64,000 bases of DNA from Pontibacter qinzhouensis (GCF_008017455.1 NZ_VRTY01000006.1:29875-93874), one strand, 5' to 3'; positions 19,749 through 29,485 are shown, numbered from the stretch's first letter. Numbers and translations: made by a program. Notes: generated from the sequence alone by a model not told the origin.

Positions 19749-20984
19749 ATGAGCATCCATACTACTTTACAACAACGTGCGGATTTTTACCTGCTTCTGC
19801 TTTATATAGCAGTTTGTGCAACAATTGTATTAAGAGTAAGCGTAGAAGTAACAGGATATATGTCCCCGGATTCAGATTATTATCTTGAAGCCGCTTCTAG
19901 CTTAAAGAACGGGCATGGAGTTTATATAAGGGATCTTTATGCGCCACAAGGTCCATTTACTCCTAATAAAAGGATACCTTTTACCGCCTGGCCAATTGGT
20001 TACCCTTTCCTCATATTTGTAGTATCTGAATTAACCCCATTAGATATTTTCTGGGCCGGTAAAACTGTTAATCTACTGTTTATTGGGTTAGCTTTTTTAC
20101 TGATCCGCCACATTCAGAGGGAGCACAGTTACATAATAGCGTCCATTTTTGGAGCTTTCACTATTTTAGAAGTTTCCTCCTACACCTGGTCCGAAAGTAT
20201 ATTTATGATTGGCTTGCTCTACCTATGCTACATATTTACAAACATATATGTAGACAAAAACAGGAGCTTTAGTATGCTAAAGATCTTATTAGCTTCGATT
20301 TTTATATTCTTGATTCGATATATAGGTATAATAGCCGCAGGAGCTATTTTCTTAGCCTTCGTATATTACTTCTGGTATAACAAGGATAGCAAGACCAGTA
20401 AACACTTCCTATATGTGTTATTAACATTAAGTTTATTTATCAGTTTGTACCTTTGCACAAATTACTATATAGCCGGGTATAACACAGACGTTCAGCGCTT
20501 AACAAAAGAAATGGAAAGCTTCCCGGAGGTTGTCTGGATGGCACTTAAAGGCTTAGCCGGTGAATTATTCCTCTTAAGAAGATACTATTTTAATGGTTTC
20601 CCTGACTGGTTAACAATAGCGGCTGCAAGCTTTCAACTGATACTATTTTACATGATCTATAGTAGCTTGCGAAAACAGCGGGGAATTTGGCAGGAGTTCC
20701 AAAAAAACATTTTTTCACACATGTGTCTTTTAATGGCTGGCTTATACCTACTGCTGCTAATTTCTCTAAGAAGCATATCGCAATTCGACCCTATCAACTA
20801 TCGTCTGCTTTCGCCATTCACATTTTTGATGCTCACCGGCGTTATTCATTATATTGTGGCACTTCCTGATCACCATACAGATATCAAAAAAGCAAAACAC
20901 CTCATTCTGGCCCTTTTTTTAATTTCGCTTATTATAAACCTCCCAAAAGAGTACATTTTAGGTAAATTCATAAATCTGATGTAG
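19749..20984 (+). CDS. GT39/ArnT-like multi-pass membrane protein, first of tandem pair
   Basis: A 411-residue polytopic membrane protein with about ten hydrophobic segments. After the first segment a periplasmic-loop motif, GYMSPDSDYYLEAASSLKNG, carries the acidic residues where GT-C glycosyltransferases of the GT39/PMT/ArnT type bind metal and lipid-phosphate sugar. A later loop has a second conserved block (RSISQFDPINYRLLSPF). Likely transfers a sugar from a polyprenyl-phosphate donor at the outer leaflet; acceptor unknown. Base composition is clearly richer in A+T than its neighbours, suggesting transfer. The next gene, 7 bp downstream, is a paralogue. Confidence 0.75.
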   Translation: MSIHTTLQQRADFYLLLLYIAVCATIVLRVSVEVTGYMSPDSDYYLEAASSLKNGHGVYIRDLYAPQGPFTPNKRIPFTAWPIGYPFLIFVVSELTPLDIFWAGKTVNLLFIGLAFLLIRHIQREHSYIIASIFGAFTILEVSSYTWSESIFMIGLLYLCYIFTNIYVDKNRSFSMLKILLASIFIFLIRYIGIIAAGAIFLAFVYYFWYNKDSKTSKHFLYVLLTLSLFISLYLCTNYYIAGYNTDVQRLTKEMESFPEVVWMALKGLAGELFLLRRYYFNGFPDWLTIAAASFQLILFYMIYSSLRKQRGIWQEFQKNIFSHMCLLMAGLYLLLLISLRSISQFDPINYRLLSPFTFLMLTGVIHYIVALPDHHTDIKKAKHLILALFLISLIINLPKEYILGKFINLM

Positions 20985-20991
20985 CGAAGAT

Positions 20992-22191
20992 ATGCGCAAT
21001 TTTATCCTGTCTTTTTCTGCCGATAGACTGCTGCTGCTGCTCTTTATAATTTTAGTTACCGCACATGTATATAGGATAAACGCTGAGGCAACAGGTTATA
21101 CTTCCCCTGATTCTCGTTTTTATCTGGAACTGGCGGGGAACCTGCAAAAAGGAAAAGGGTTTTATATTATTAACCGAACAACCAATGAGCCACAATTTTT
21201 CTATGTTTGGCCTGTTGGTTATCCTGTGCTCCTATATGTGGTGGCACAAATTACTTCGCTTAGCCTTTTCTGGTCTTCCAAAGTTTTAAACTTCTTATTG
21301 TTAGGGTTCAATTTCCTGATTCTGCGCCAACTAAGCCAAAGGTACTCTTTTGTGTTAGCCTCAATATTTTGCTCCTACACCTTAATGGAAGTTTATAGTT
21401 ACACCTGGTCAGAAGCTCCCTTTATTACAGCTTTGCTGTTCCTAGCACTCCTGATAAGCAAGCCTTTGCCTCTTTTTGATAAGAATAGGTACGTCATTCT
21501 ATTAGTAATGACATGCTTGTTTCTGTTCCTTGTGCGCTATATAGGTGCTTTTTCTCTTGGCGTTATAGCACTTCTTTCCATGTATAATTTGCTCAGGCAA
21601 TGCAAACAGTTGGCAATTAAACTAGGGGTCGCTTCTGTTTTTTTGCTCTTCCTGATGCTCCTGTACTTAAGCATCAACTATTATTTTGGTAATAGCTTTA
21701 CTGGATCTGGCAGGTTTGAAATAGAACGTGAACCCATTCAAGATTTTGTTCTAATGCTATACTCTGGGCTGTTTAATGAGTTTCTGATTGTAAGAAAATA
21801 CCGTATATGGGGCGACTTACTTTTCATTTTCACTACACTCGTACAGGTAGCTATAGTAGTAGTTATATTTCTTCGTCTTAAGACGCAGCAAAGCTTTAAA
21901 GGATATATGAAGAATAGCTTTACAAATAGTTGTTTCGGTATAGGACTTCTATACCTGTTAGCCCTCATTGGGCTTCGTTTTATTTCGCACTTCGATGACT
22001 TAGATTACCGACTTCTTTCCCCCTTCAGCACCTTAATAATTGCAGGCTTGATGTATGCCATAGTGAAACTTCCTGACAATAAGAATACCATAATTGCTAA
22101 ACTTCTGTGCTTTGGGTTTTATCTATTTTCTCTTTTCCTTAACCTGCCAAAGCAATACCTATTAGAGAAGTTGGGCTATTTGACCTTCTGA
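20992..22191 (+). CDS. GT39/ArnT-like multi-pass membrane protein, second of tandem pair
   Basis: A 399-residue paralogue of the preceding protein, aligned along its whole length: GYTSPDSRFYLELAGNLQKG matches the first loop, FYVWPVGYPVLLYV the next, YTWSEAPFI the third helix, RFISHFDDLDYRLLSPF the C-terminal loop, and LNLPKQYLLEKLG the tail. About ten transmembrane segments. Predicted GT-C glycosyltransferase like its neighbour. The two probably arose by tandem duplication and then diverged, possibly to different sugars or acceptors. AT-rich like its partner; the intergenic repeat follows 46 bp after the stop. Confidence 0.75.
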   Translation: MRNFILSFSADRLLLLLFIILVTAHVYRINAEATGYTSPDSRFYLELAGNLQKGKGFYIINRTTNEPQFFYVWPVGYPVLLYVVAQITSLSLFWSSKVLNFLLLGFNFLILRQLSQRYSFVLASIFCSYTLMEVYSYTWSEAPFITALLFLALLISKPLPLFDKNRYVILLVMTCLFLFLVRYIGAFSLGVIALLSMYNLLRQCKQLAIKLGVASVFLLFLMLLYLSINYYFGNSFTGSGRFEIEREPIQDFVLMLYSGLFNEFLIVRKYRIWGDLLFIFTTLVQVAIVVVIFLRLKTQQSFKGYMKNSFTNSCFGIGLLYLLALIGLRFISHFDDLDYRLLSPFSTLIIAGLMYAIVKLPDNKNTIIAKLLCFGFYLFSLFLNLPKQYLLEKLGYLTF

Positions 22192-22237
22192 AAAGCAGCA
22201 GAAGCTATAAATACTGACAACCTGCCAAGCACGCTTT

Positions 22238-22295
22238 ACCCTTGACTCTTAAAAGGCCAAACTACCTTTGGAAGGCCATTTCCATTAGAATAATT
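22238..22295 (+). repeat. 57-bp intergenic repeat, copy 7
   Basis: ACCCTTGA ... CCTTTGGAAGGCC ... CCATTAGAATAATT. Same sense, 46 bp behind the second GT39-like gene, in a 322-bp gap that shows nothing else. Confidence 0.9.
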
Positions 22296-22513
22296 TGAGG
22301 ATTAGCTGTTGCAGCCACTCTCTTCGCTAAACTACTGATCTATAAAAATGGCCTGTTGGTATAACAGTGGGCACGGTTGGTAGAAACCAGCTGTACTTTC
22401 TGCGCATTATTGCCTTTGCAGATAAGCCTTTTGCGCAGATTCTGTTAATTTTAAGTGATTTGGGCAGCTCCTTTCTACGAACTGCTGCCTTACAAACCTT
22501 TAACAACCTCTGC

Positions 22514-23848
22514 ATGAAACGCATTGTATTCAGCTGCCTTTTGTGGTGCGCTGCCAGTATCGGGGCTTTGGCGCAAAGCAAGAGCAACAAGATCGATTTT
22601 ACAGAATACACCCTCAACAACGGACTACACGTGATCCTGCACCAGGACAACTCAACCCCCAACGTGGCGGTAACGGTGCTGTACCATGTAGGCTCAAAAA
22701 ACGAAGCAGAAGGCCGGAGCGGCTTTGCACACTTTTTTGAGCACCTCATGTTTGAAGGCACCGAGAACATTGGCCGGGGCGAGTACATGGGCATGGTCAG
22801 CAAAGCAGGCGGCACCCTCAACGCCAACACCTCCTTCGACCGCACATTTTACTACGAGCTGCTGCCCTCTAACCAGCTGGAGCTTGGCCTCTGGATGGAA
22901 GCCGAGCGTATGCGGGCCGCCAAAATAGACGAGGTGGGCGTAGAAACGCAGCGCAAGGTGGTGCAGGAAGAGAAGCGCGAACGAATCGACAACCAACCGT
23001 ACGGCTCTATGGGCGAAAACATGTTTGGCACAGCCTTTCAGGTGCACCCTTACAAATGGATGCCGATTGGCTCTTTCGAAGATTTAAAGAACGCCTCTAT
23101 TGAGGAATTCAGAGATTTCTACAAAACCTTTTACGTGCCCAATAACGCCACGCTTTCTATTGCCGGCGATATTGATATAGCGCAGACACGGAAGCTCGTG
23201 GCACAGTACTTTGCAACCATCCCGAAAGGAACAAAAGAAATTCCGCGACCAGCCGTGCAGGAGCCGAAGCAGACAGAGGAACGCCGTAAAACAGTGTACG
23301 ACAACATACAACTACCTGCCGTTATACAAGGCTACCACATTCCGGCGCAAGGTACCGACGACTTTTACGCGCTCTCTATGCTCACCATGCTGCTCTCCGA
23401 AGGCGAGAGTTCACGCTTACCCAAAGCGCTGGTAGACAAGCAGCAGAAAGCCGTGGCAGCTGCCTCTGTGCCTTTTCCTACCGAAGACCCGGGCCTGTTC
23501 CTGACATATGCCATTGCCAACATGGGTGTAGACGTAGCCGACCTCGAAGCAGCCATGGATGCCGAAATAGACCGCGTAAAAAAAGAACAGCTCGAAGACC
23601 GGGAATTTCAGAAGCTGCATAACCAGATGGAAAGCCAGTTTGTGCAGCAAAGCACTACGGTGGCAGGCAGAGCCGAGCAACTGGCCAATTACCACGTGTA
23701 CTTCGGCGATGCCAACCTGATTAACACGGAGCTGGAGCGCTACCGTAAGGTTACAAAAGAAGACATCAGGCGCGTTGCCAACCAATATTTAACAAAACAG
23801 AATCGCGTCGTGCTGCACTACCTGCCCAAATCAGCACAACCTAAATAA
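22514..23848 (+). CDS. M16 family zinc metallopeptidase (catalytic partner)
   Basis: A 444-residue exported peptidase with signal peptide 1-21 (ending GALAQ). It carries the inverted zinc motif HFFEH (H73, E76, H77) and a downstream glutamate in ELGLWMEAERM, so it should be the active half of an M16B pair that degrades peptides in the periplasm. I place the start at the ATG 22514, directly before the signal sequence; 49 further in-frame codons upstream lack family character. The partner gene starts 12 bp after its stop. Confidence 0.93.
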   Translation: MKRIVFSCLLWCAASIGALAQSKSNKIDFTEYTLNNGLHVILHQDNSTPNVAVTVLYHVGSKNEAEGRSGFAHFFEHLMFEGTENIGRGEYMGMVSKAGGTLNANTSFDRTFYYELLPSNQLELGLWMEAERMRAAKIDEVGVETQRKVVQEEKRERIDNQPYGSMGENMFGTAFQVHPYKWMPIGSFEDLKNASIEEFRDFYKTFYVPNNATLSIAGDIDIAQTRKLVAQYFATIPKGTKEIPRPAVQEPKQTEERRKTVYDNIQLPAVIQGYHIPAQGTDDFYALSMLTMLLSEGESSRLPKALVDKQQKAVAAASVPFPTEDPGLFLTYAIANMGVDVADLEAAMDAEIDRVKKEQLEDREFQKLHNQMESQFVQQSTTVAGRAEQLANYHVYFGDANLINTELERYRKVTKEDIRRVANQYLTKQNRVVLHYLPKSAQPK

Positions 23849-23860
23849 GCCTTTCAGACC

Positions 23861-25945
23861 ATGAGAAAAACATATCACCTCCTCTTACTGCTGCTGGTTG
23901 TTGTGAGCACAGCTAAAGCACAAACCAGGCAAACACCCCCTGAACCAGGACCTGCCCCTAAAATTGAGCTAGGCAAATACGAATCGTTTACCCTGAAAAA
24001 CGGGCTGAAGGTGTACGTGGTGGAGAACCACAAGGTGCCGGTTGTGTCTATGTCGCTGGTGCTGGACCGCGACCCTATTCTAGAAGGCGAAAAAGCAGGC
24101 TATGTATCGGCGGCCGGGCAGATGATGCGTACCGGCACCAAGAGCCGAAGCAAAGACGAACTAGATGAGGCCGTAGATTTTATCGGGGCGGAGCTTTCGT
24201 TTACCTCCACCGGCTTTAGCGCCTCCTCCCTTACCAAACACCTGCCTACCCTGCTCAACCTCTCAGCCGATGCCCTCCTGAACCCTGATTTTAAGCAGGA
24301 GGAACTGGACAAGGTGAAAAAGCAAATGCTGGCCAGCCTGGCGCAGGAAAAAGACAACCCGGATGCCATTGCCCGCAAAGTGCGCCAGGTACTGCTGTTT
24401 GGCAAAAATCACCCTTATGGCGAGCAGATGACGGAGCAGACAGTAGAGAGTTTTACGCTGGCCGATGTGCAGAACTACTACAGCAGCTACTTTAAGCCGA
24501 ACATTGCTTACCTGGCTGTAGTTGGCGATGTAAAGGCAAAAGAAGTGAAAAAACTGCTCAACAAGTCTGCCTTTAAAAACTGGCAAAAAGGCGAAGTAAA
24601 GCAACTCTCATACCCGTTGCCACAGAAACCAGCCCAGACTGAAGTAGTAATTGTAGACCGACCAAGTGCCGTGCAAACATCGCTGGCGCTGGCAAACCCA
24701 GCAGATCTGAAACCAGGCAGCCCCGAATCTATTCCTACCCAACTTATGAACAATATATTAGGTGGCTCCAGCACCGCCAGGCTCTTTATGAACCTGCGCG
24801 AAAAACACGGTTACACCTATGGCGCCTATTCCTCCGTGTCATCAGACAAGTTGCTGGGCTACTTTGCTGCCTCCGGCAATGTGCGCAATGCCGTTACCGA
24901 TAGCGCTGTTGTAGAGTTCAAAAACGAACTTAGCCGCATAAGGTCTGAGCAGGTAAGCGAGCAGGAGCTAAAAGATGCGAAAGCTTACATGACCGGCAGC
25001 TTCGCCCGTGGCCTTGAGAACCCGAACACAGTAGCTTTTTATGCCATTAATACCGCCCGTTACAACCTGCCAAAAGACTATTATGCCAACTACCTTAAAA
25101 AGGTAGAGGCTGTAACAGTAGCCGATGTGCAGCGCATGGCACAGAAGCATATTACACCAGACCAGCTGTACATAATTGCAGTAGGAAACGCCAGCGACAT
25201 TGCCACCAAACTGGAGCCTTTCGACTCAGAAGGTGGTATTAGCTACTATAACACCTCGGGCGACAAACTGGAGCGCAGCACGGCCGCCTCGTTGCCGGCA
25301 GGCTTAACTGCCGAAGCAGTACTTACCAATTACGTACAGGCGCTGGGCGGCAAAGCCAACATCGATAAATTAAAAGATGTATCGATAATAAGCAGTGCTA
25401 CTATGCAGGGCACGCAACTGCAATTTGTGCAGCAACAAAAATCGCCTGATAAATACCATGTAGCTATTCTGATGAACAACAACCCGATGCAGAAGGTGAC
25501 CATAAATGGCAGTAAGGGCAAAATGGAAGCTCCCATGCAAGGCGTTAACCAGGAAATACCAGCCGACCAGCTCAACACGCAGCTACTCGAAGCAGCTATT
25601 TTTGGAGTGCTGCTCTACGACAAACTGGGCATAAAAACTGAACTGAAAGGCCTGGAGAGCATTGATAGCAAAGAGGCTTACGCCATAGAGGCAAAGCAGC
25701 CAAACGGCCAGCGCACCACCAACTATTTCGACAAGGAATCTGGTTTGCTAGTAAAAACCATTAATAGCATACAATCGCCGCAAGGAGTAATTACACAAAC
25801 CAGAAGCTACAAGAATTACAAAGAAGTAAACGGCATTAAATTTCCGCATGCTGTTGAAACCAGTTTTGGACCTCAGACAATTAAAACAGAAGTTCAGTCG
25901 GTGGAGGTGAACAAGGGGATTTCGGATGATGTGTTTAAGCTTTAA
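23861..25945 (+). CDS. M16 family peptidase-like protein lacking zinc motif, LolA-like C-terminal domain
   Basis: A 694-residue exported protein (signal peptide ending TAKAQ, residue 20). Residues about 40-460 form the M16 fold, but where HxxEH is expected the sequence reads AAGQMMRTGT, so it cannot bind zinc; it retains the C-terminal-type block NLREKHGYTYGAYS. It should complete the active site of the upstream M16 protein. Unusually, residues about 480-694 add a separate beta-rich domain (VQALGGKANIDKLKD ... YFDKESGLLVK ... EVNGIKFPHAVET) resembling LolA-type outer-membrane lipoprotein-sorting folds. The second half may bind hydrophobic peptides or lipids. Translated from the same operon. 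Confidence 0.88.
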   Translation: MRKTYHLLLLLLVVVSTAKAQTRQTPPEPGPAPKIELGKYESFTLKNGLKVYVVENHKVPVVSMSLVLDRDPILEGEKAGYVSAAGQMMRTGTKSRSKDELDEAVDFIGAELSFTSTGFSASSLTKHLPTLLNLSADALLNPDFKQEELDKVKKQMLASLAQEKDNPDAIARKVRQVLLFGKNHPYGEQMTEQTVESFTLADVQNYYSSYFKPNIAYLAVVGDVKAKEVKKLLNKSAFKNWQKGEVKQLSYPLPQKPAQTEVVIVDRPSAVQTSLALANPADLKPGSPESIPTQLMNNILGGSSTARLFMNLREKHGYTYGAYSSVSSDKLLGYFAASGNVRNAVTDSAVVEFKNELSRIRSEQVSEQELKDAKAYMTGSFARGLENPNTVAFYAINTARYNLPKDYYANYLKKVEAVTVADVQRMAQKHITPDQLYIIAVGNASDIATKLEPFDSEGGISYYNTSGDKLERSTAASLPAGLTAEAVLTNYVQALGGKANIDKLKDVSIISSATMQGTQLQFVQQQKSPDKYHVAILMNNNPMQKVTINGSKGKMEAPMQGVNQEIPADQLNTQLLEAAIFGVLLYDKLGIKTELKGLESIDSKEAYAIEAKQPNGQRTTNYFDKESGLLVKTINSIQSPQGVITQTRSYKNYKEVNGIKFPHAVETSFGPQTIKTEVQSVEVNKGISDDVFKL

Positions 25946-25996
25946 CTAGATGTTAGATGCTAGACATTAGATTTTAGAATATCTCTTATAATTAAC

Positions 25997-26033
25997 AAGG
26001 GCGCTACCTATGAACAGGTCAGTGTCCTTTTTT
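25997..26033 (+). terminator. intrinsic terminator of the M16 operon
   Basis: Stem AAGGGCGCTACCT / AGGTCAGTGTCCTT (one bulged C, two G-T pairs) around a short loop, then T6. Copy 8 of the 57-bp repeat starts 9 bp after it. Confidence 0.8.
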
Positions 26034-26042
26034 ATGTGGATA

Positions 26043-26099
26043 ACCTTGAAGCAAAAATGGCCTGATTAGCTTTGGAAGGGCTTTTCCATTAGAATAATT
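26043..26099 (+). repeat. 57-bp intergenic repeat, copy 8
   Basis: ACCTTGAA ... CTTTGGAAGGGC ... CCATTAGAATAATT. Same sense as the M16 operon, directly behind its terminator. Confidence 0.9.
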
Positions 26100-26217
26100 C
26101 ACCTTGATGCACGAAGTGTCGAACTAAATTTTCTCTGAGCCAGCCAGTAACTTTTCAACTTTTTGAAAGGCAAGAAACGTGTAGTTTTCAACAACAGATC
26201 TTATATCTGATGGCTCC

Positions 26218-27132
26218 TTAAAATAATTCCCCCTGCACTGCCTGCACAAACTTTTTGGGTGGTTTAACTTGTAAGCCGCAAACGGTGTTCAGCTTCTCGA
26301 TCAGGTATATGGCCAGATCCGGTGCGGCGATGTTGTCGGGTTCATGCACAAAAAAGTAGAGTTGCTCCAAACCGGTTTCCAGCCACTGTTGCAGGCGCTC
26401 CACCCAGGCATCTATGCGGCTGTAGTCGGTGGGGTGGAGGCCGTTGCCTACAAAACGAACCATAGCCATAGGTGTGGTCAGGCGCATGTGCAGTACATCG
26501 CGGCGGCCAGCTACATCGGTGAGCACGGTGCCTACGCGGTATTTCTCCAGCACCTCGTACAGCTCTTGCGCAGCTGTGGCGTCTTTAAACCAATCGGGGT
26601 GGCGCAGCTCCACCGCCAGTGGCACCGACTCCGGCACAAACTGCACAAAAGCCTCCAGGTCGCGGAGCTGCCTCGGCCCAAACGATGGCGGAAGTTGCAG
26701 AAAAGATACGCCTAGTTTCTCTTCCAGACCTGCTATAGCTTCGCAAAATGTAGCTGTCAGATCCTGCGTATGCCGCAATTGGGCTTCGTGGCTGATGAGT
26801 TGCGGAAACTTTGGGCAGAACCTGAAGCCTTGGGGCACAGCATGCCGCCAGCGATCTATGGTATCGGGGCCGGGAATATGGTAATGGGTGCTATTAAGTT
26901 CGATGGTGTTAAACTGCTTCCCATACCAGAGCAAAGAATCTTTTTCGCGCATGCTGGCCGGGTAAATATGGCCGGTCCACGCTTTGTTTACCCACACCGG
27001 TAACCCCACAAAAATAGCGGGTGCTGCTTTAGCTTCAGCTGCATTTTTTTGCAAGGCAGAAGCAGTTCCTTCATGGTCTGGAGGCAGGGTAAAATCCACT
27101 CTGCTAATGTCAGCTAATTTTCCAAAATCCAT
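26218..27132 (-). CDS. DUF72 domain protein
   Basis: A 304-residue cytoplasmic TIM-barrel protein of the DUF72 (YecE) family. It shows the N-terminal VWVNKAWTGHIYP, the FNTIELNSTHYHIP strand and PQGFRFCPKFPQLISH, then SFLQLPPSFGP and LAVELRHPDWF, in the usual order. The fold resembles metal-dependent endonucleases of the TIM-barrel class but the reaction is unknown. Convergent with the M16 operon. Complete, normal length. Confidence 0.92.
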   Translation of the reverse strand: MDFGKLADISRVDFTLPPDHEGTASALQKNAAEAKAAPAIFVGLPVWVNKAWTGHIYPASMREKDSLLWYGKQFNTIELNSTHYHIPGPDTIDRWRHAVPQGFRFCPKFPQLISHEAQLRHTQDLTATFCEAIAGLEEKLGVSFLQLPPSFGPRQLRDLEAFVQFVPESVPLAVELRHPDWFKDATAAQELYEVLEKYRVGTVLTDVAGRRDVLHMRLTTPMAMVRFVGNGLHPTDYSRIDAWVERLQQWLETGLEQLYFFVHEPDNIAAPDLAIYLIEKLNTVCGLQVKPPKKFVQAVQGELF

Positions 27133-27419
27133 AGTCTACATATTTTACAATTTATACGTTTCTGAAGCTGCTTTTGGCAAGGCGCCGGAGCAGGTTTAAA
27201 GCAAAAAAACGCTGTACTTATCTAACATTTATTTAGCAAATGAAAAATTTAACTAACAAAATCGAAAAAAAATTTTTATAATAATTTTTATATATATTTA
27301 AACATTAATAGCTACTAAACTAGCTTTAAACGCTGATTTTAGCAAATTTAAGCTTGTAGCAATTTTAATTAAAAGAGTGTATCCCCCTACACCTGAGGAG
27401 GCTCAATGGCTACAAAGGC

Positions 27420-27447
27420 TTGTTTTAAACATTTTTTGTTAACTTTG
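27420..27447 (+). promoter_or_regulatory. Bacteroidota-type promoter of rlpA-like gene
   Basis: TTG at 27420-27422 and TAACTTTG (TAnnTTTG) at 27440-27447 with a 17-bp spacer in AT-rich DNA. A transcript from here would start about 27454 and supports the ATG at 27472. The remaining 27133-27419 is AT-rich with nothing else seen. Confidence 0.6.
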
Positions 27448-27471
27448 TGGCTTCACCAACTATTAAATGAG

Positions 27472-28137
27472 ATGATTTTTAATAGAACAAACTGTTTTTT
27501 CTTCTTTATTACTATCATATTTATCGGCTTTAACAATCCTTCTTTTTCACAAAAAGCCACCAAAGCTCAGACCGGAACTGCCTCCTGGTACGGCAGCAAA
27601 TATCACGGCAGAAAGACCAGCAGCGGCGAACGGTACAACAGGTTCGAGATGACTGCTGCTCATAAAAAACTCCCATTCGGAACCAAGGTAAAAGTTACCA
27701 ACCTGGACAACAACAAATCGGTTATTGTGCGGATAAATGACAGAGGACCATTTGTAGGCAACCGTATAATTGATGTATCTGAGGCTGCGGCCAGGGTATT
27801 AGACATTAGAGGTGCCGGTTTAGGAGAAGTTAAAGTAGAGATTTTAGGCAAGCCTGGATCTGCACTGGCTAGTCTCGATGACGAGGAGCAGGAAGTAAAC
27901 GAAGAACTGTACACCATAGAGGCTGGTTCGTTTCTGCAGCCTCAGTTTGCCAAAGCATTTTCTGAAAAACTTAAGGCTTTTGATAAGCACCTAAGCATTG
28001 AACTGAGCGAAGAGCAGTTTAATGGCATGACAATACACCGCATTAAGGCTGGCCGGTTTGAAAACAAACAACAGGCCGAAGCATTTAACGACCTGCTGGC
28101 CGAAGAGGGCCTCAACGGTACTGTATCGGCAGCTTAG
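27472..28137 (+). CDS. RlpA-like double-psi beta-barrel protein with SPOR domain
   Basis: A 221-residue exported protein. Signal peptide (FFFFITIIFIGFNNPSFSQ) is followed by the RlpA double-psi barrel (TGTASWYGSKYHGRKTSSG ... MTAAHKKLPFGTKVKVTNL ... NDRGPFVGNRIIDVS) and a C-terminal SPOR domain (residues about 145-221, YTIEAGSFLQPQFAKAF) that binds denuded septal peptidoglycan. RlpA proteins act as lytic transglycosylases on glycan strands lacking stem peptides at division sites. Start chosen at 27472 because the promoter box overlaps any earlier start. A second, shorter RlpA-like gene lies at 50.3 kb. Confidence 0.92.
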   Translation: MIFNRTNCFFFFITIIFIGFNNPSFSQKATKAQTGTASWYGSKYHGRKTSSGERYNRFEMTAAHKKLPFGTKVKVTNLDNNKSVIVRINDRGPFVGNRIIDVSEAAARVLDIRGAGLGEVKVEILGKPGSALASLDDEEQEVNEELYTIEAGSFLQPQFAKAFSEKLKAFDKHLSIELSEEQFNGMTIHRIKAGRFENKQQAEAFNDLLAEEGLNGTVSAA

Positions 28138-28157
28138 GCAAGCTGTAACAAATAATT

Positions 28158-28197
28158 CCATAGCAGCACCTGCCCGAGGTTAACAGGTGTGCTATGG
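28158..28197 (+). terminator. terminator-like hairpin behind rlpA-like gene
   Basis: CCATAGCA(G)CACCTG pairs with CAGGTGTGCTATGG, one bulged G, 21 bp behind the stop. The T-run is poor (CTTATAAAACTTT), so it may protect the 3' end rather than terminate strictly. Confidence 0.7.
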
Positions 28198-28933
28198 CTT
28201 ATAAAACTTTGCAGCAAGCACAGTGGCAGCAAAGCTGCTTTGGCTTATCAGTTATCTGGTATTTGGCAGTGCTGCGTTTATGGCGCAAGAACTTTGGCTT
28301 TTGAAACTACCTGCCGCAGCGCCTACTGCTGCCAGGCAAGGGCTACATATTTCTAAGTAGCTCCCTCTCTAACTGCCCACTCTACAGGCAGTAACTTTAG
28401 GCATTTCCTGACAAGTACAATGGCTTCAGCCAGTTATTGGTGCTATTCCGATGTTTTATTTTCGTAATTTGAAAGATAGAAACTTTCTTTGGCAAGATTA
28501 ATGTTTGAACGTTAACGTAAAACCGTGATGGCACAATAGCGCTACCGAAGCAGGATCAACCTGATGAACTGACTCTGGCCTCCAGTACACAACCAAATCT
28601 AAGAGGTATGCATGGCCTGCTACACGCAAAGGTACTGTTCCAACAGCCTGAGCACAGCAAGAGCATATTGCAACTGAAGTTTTACACTTACTGCAAGTCA
28701 AGTTAATATGAATGCAGCGAGTGGCTCTGGCAGCTTTTTTAAAAAAGTTAAAGGCAAGGCAAAAATTATTCTTCAAATGTCGCACCCTGTTTGCCGCCAC
28801 CGCGTATTAGTAAACTTTGCTGCGATAGCCTGGAGGCGGTCTTTTTGCCAGGTAGAAGCTAGTACAACTGGCAATTGACTGTTAAAGGCTTTACTTGTGT
28901 TCAGCCTACAAATAATTTAAAAGGAATACGAAG
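28198..28933. other. long intergenic region without recognised gene
   Basis: About 735 bp between two plus-strand genes. A 100-codon minus-strand frame (28498-28800) lacks composition, start context or similarity of a real gene. No repeats of the main family, no tRNA fold and no TAnnTTTG box were found. Confidence 0.4.
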
Positions 28934-29485
28934 GTGCAACAGTTAGAAGTAGTTAAAATCTCTGATAACCAGACTAAGATTCTGAGGCATATTCTGGGAG
29001 AGAGAATTTATTTCTTTTACTCAGACAAGCTCCAGGTAGAAGGCGACCACGGTCATTTTCTGTTTTGGGCCAATGGTTTTGCCATAGCTTTGTCTACTAC
29101 CAACAACAGCCAGGATAATTTCAGGACCTACATTAACATTAGTGCCGACTACCGGCTGCTTAACCGCGAGGCTGCCATCTACTACGAATTCGATATTAAC
29201 GTGAGCAGCGCCCCGCTCTGGCAGGAAGGCTCCTTGCAGTTTGGCAAACTCTCCAGCCTTCGCATTTTTTCCGACCCTATTCTTATGATTGAGGTGTACC
29301 AGGATTTTAACGAAGGAAATGAGAAAATAGCCCTGCATGATTGTGCCCTGGTATTTTATTCTCAAAGCCGTAAAATTATGGTAAGAGCACGCCCTGAGGT
29401 GATAGGCGGAGTAGATGTAGTTCTGGATGAGCCGTATATTGAGGCCTTACTTCGCCATCTGAAGTTAAGAACCACTATTGTATAA
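28934..29485 (+). CDS. hypothetical protein (183 aa)
   Basis: A 183-residue soluble protein without signal or membrane segment, starting at GTG 28934 with AAAGGA about 10 bp upstream; no nearer ATG exists. It is rich in beta-forming residues (RIYFFYSDKLQVEGDHGHFL, FRTYINISADYRLL) and has a helical C-terminus (EPYIEALLRHLKLR). Not recognised. Codon use matches neighbouring real genes, so it is probably expressed. Convergent with the alpha/beta hydrolase, with a repeat copy between. Confidence 0.65.
   Translation: MQQLEVVKISDNQTKILRHILGERIYFFYSDKLQVEGDHGHFLFWANGFAIALSTTNNSQDNFRTYINISADYRLLNREAAIYYEFDINVSSAPLWQEGSLQFGKLSSLRIFSDPILMIEVYQDFNEGNEKIALHDCALVFYSQSRKIMVRARPEVIGGVDVVLDEPYIEALLRHLKLRTTIV

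Noticed and set aside
28498..28800. 100-codon minus-strand frame in a long intergenic region
   Set aside because: Cysteine/histidine-rich noise-like composition, no upstream signal, no domain recognisable.
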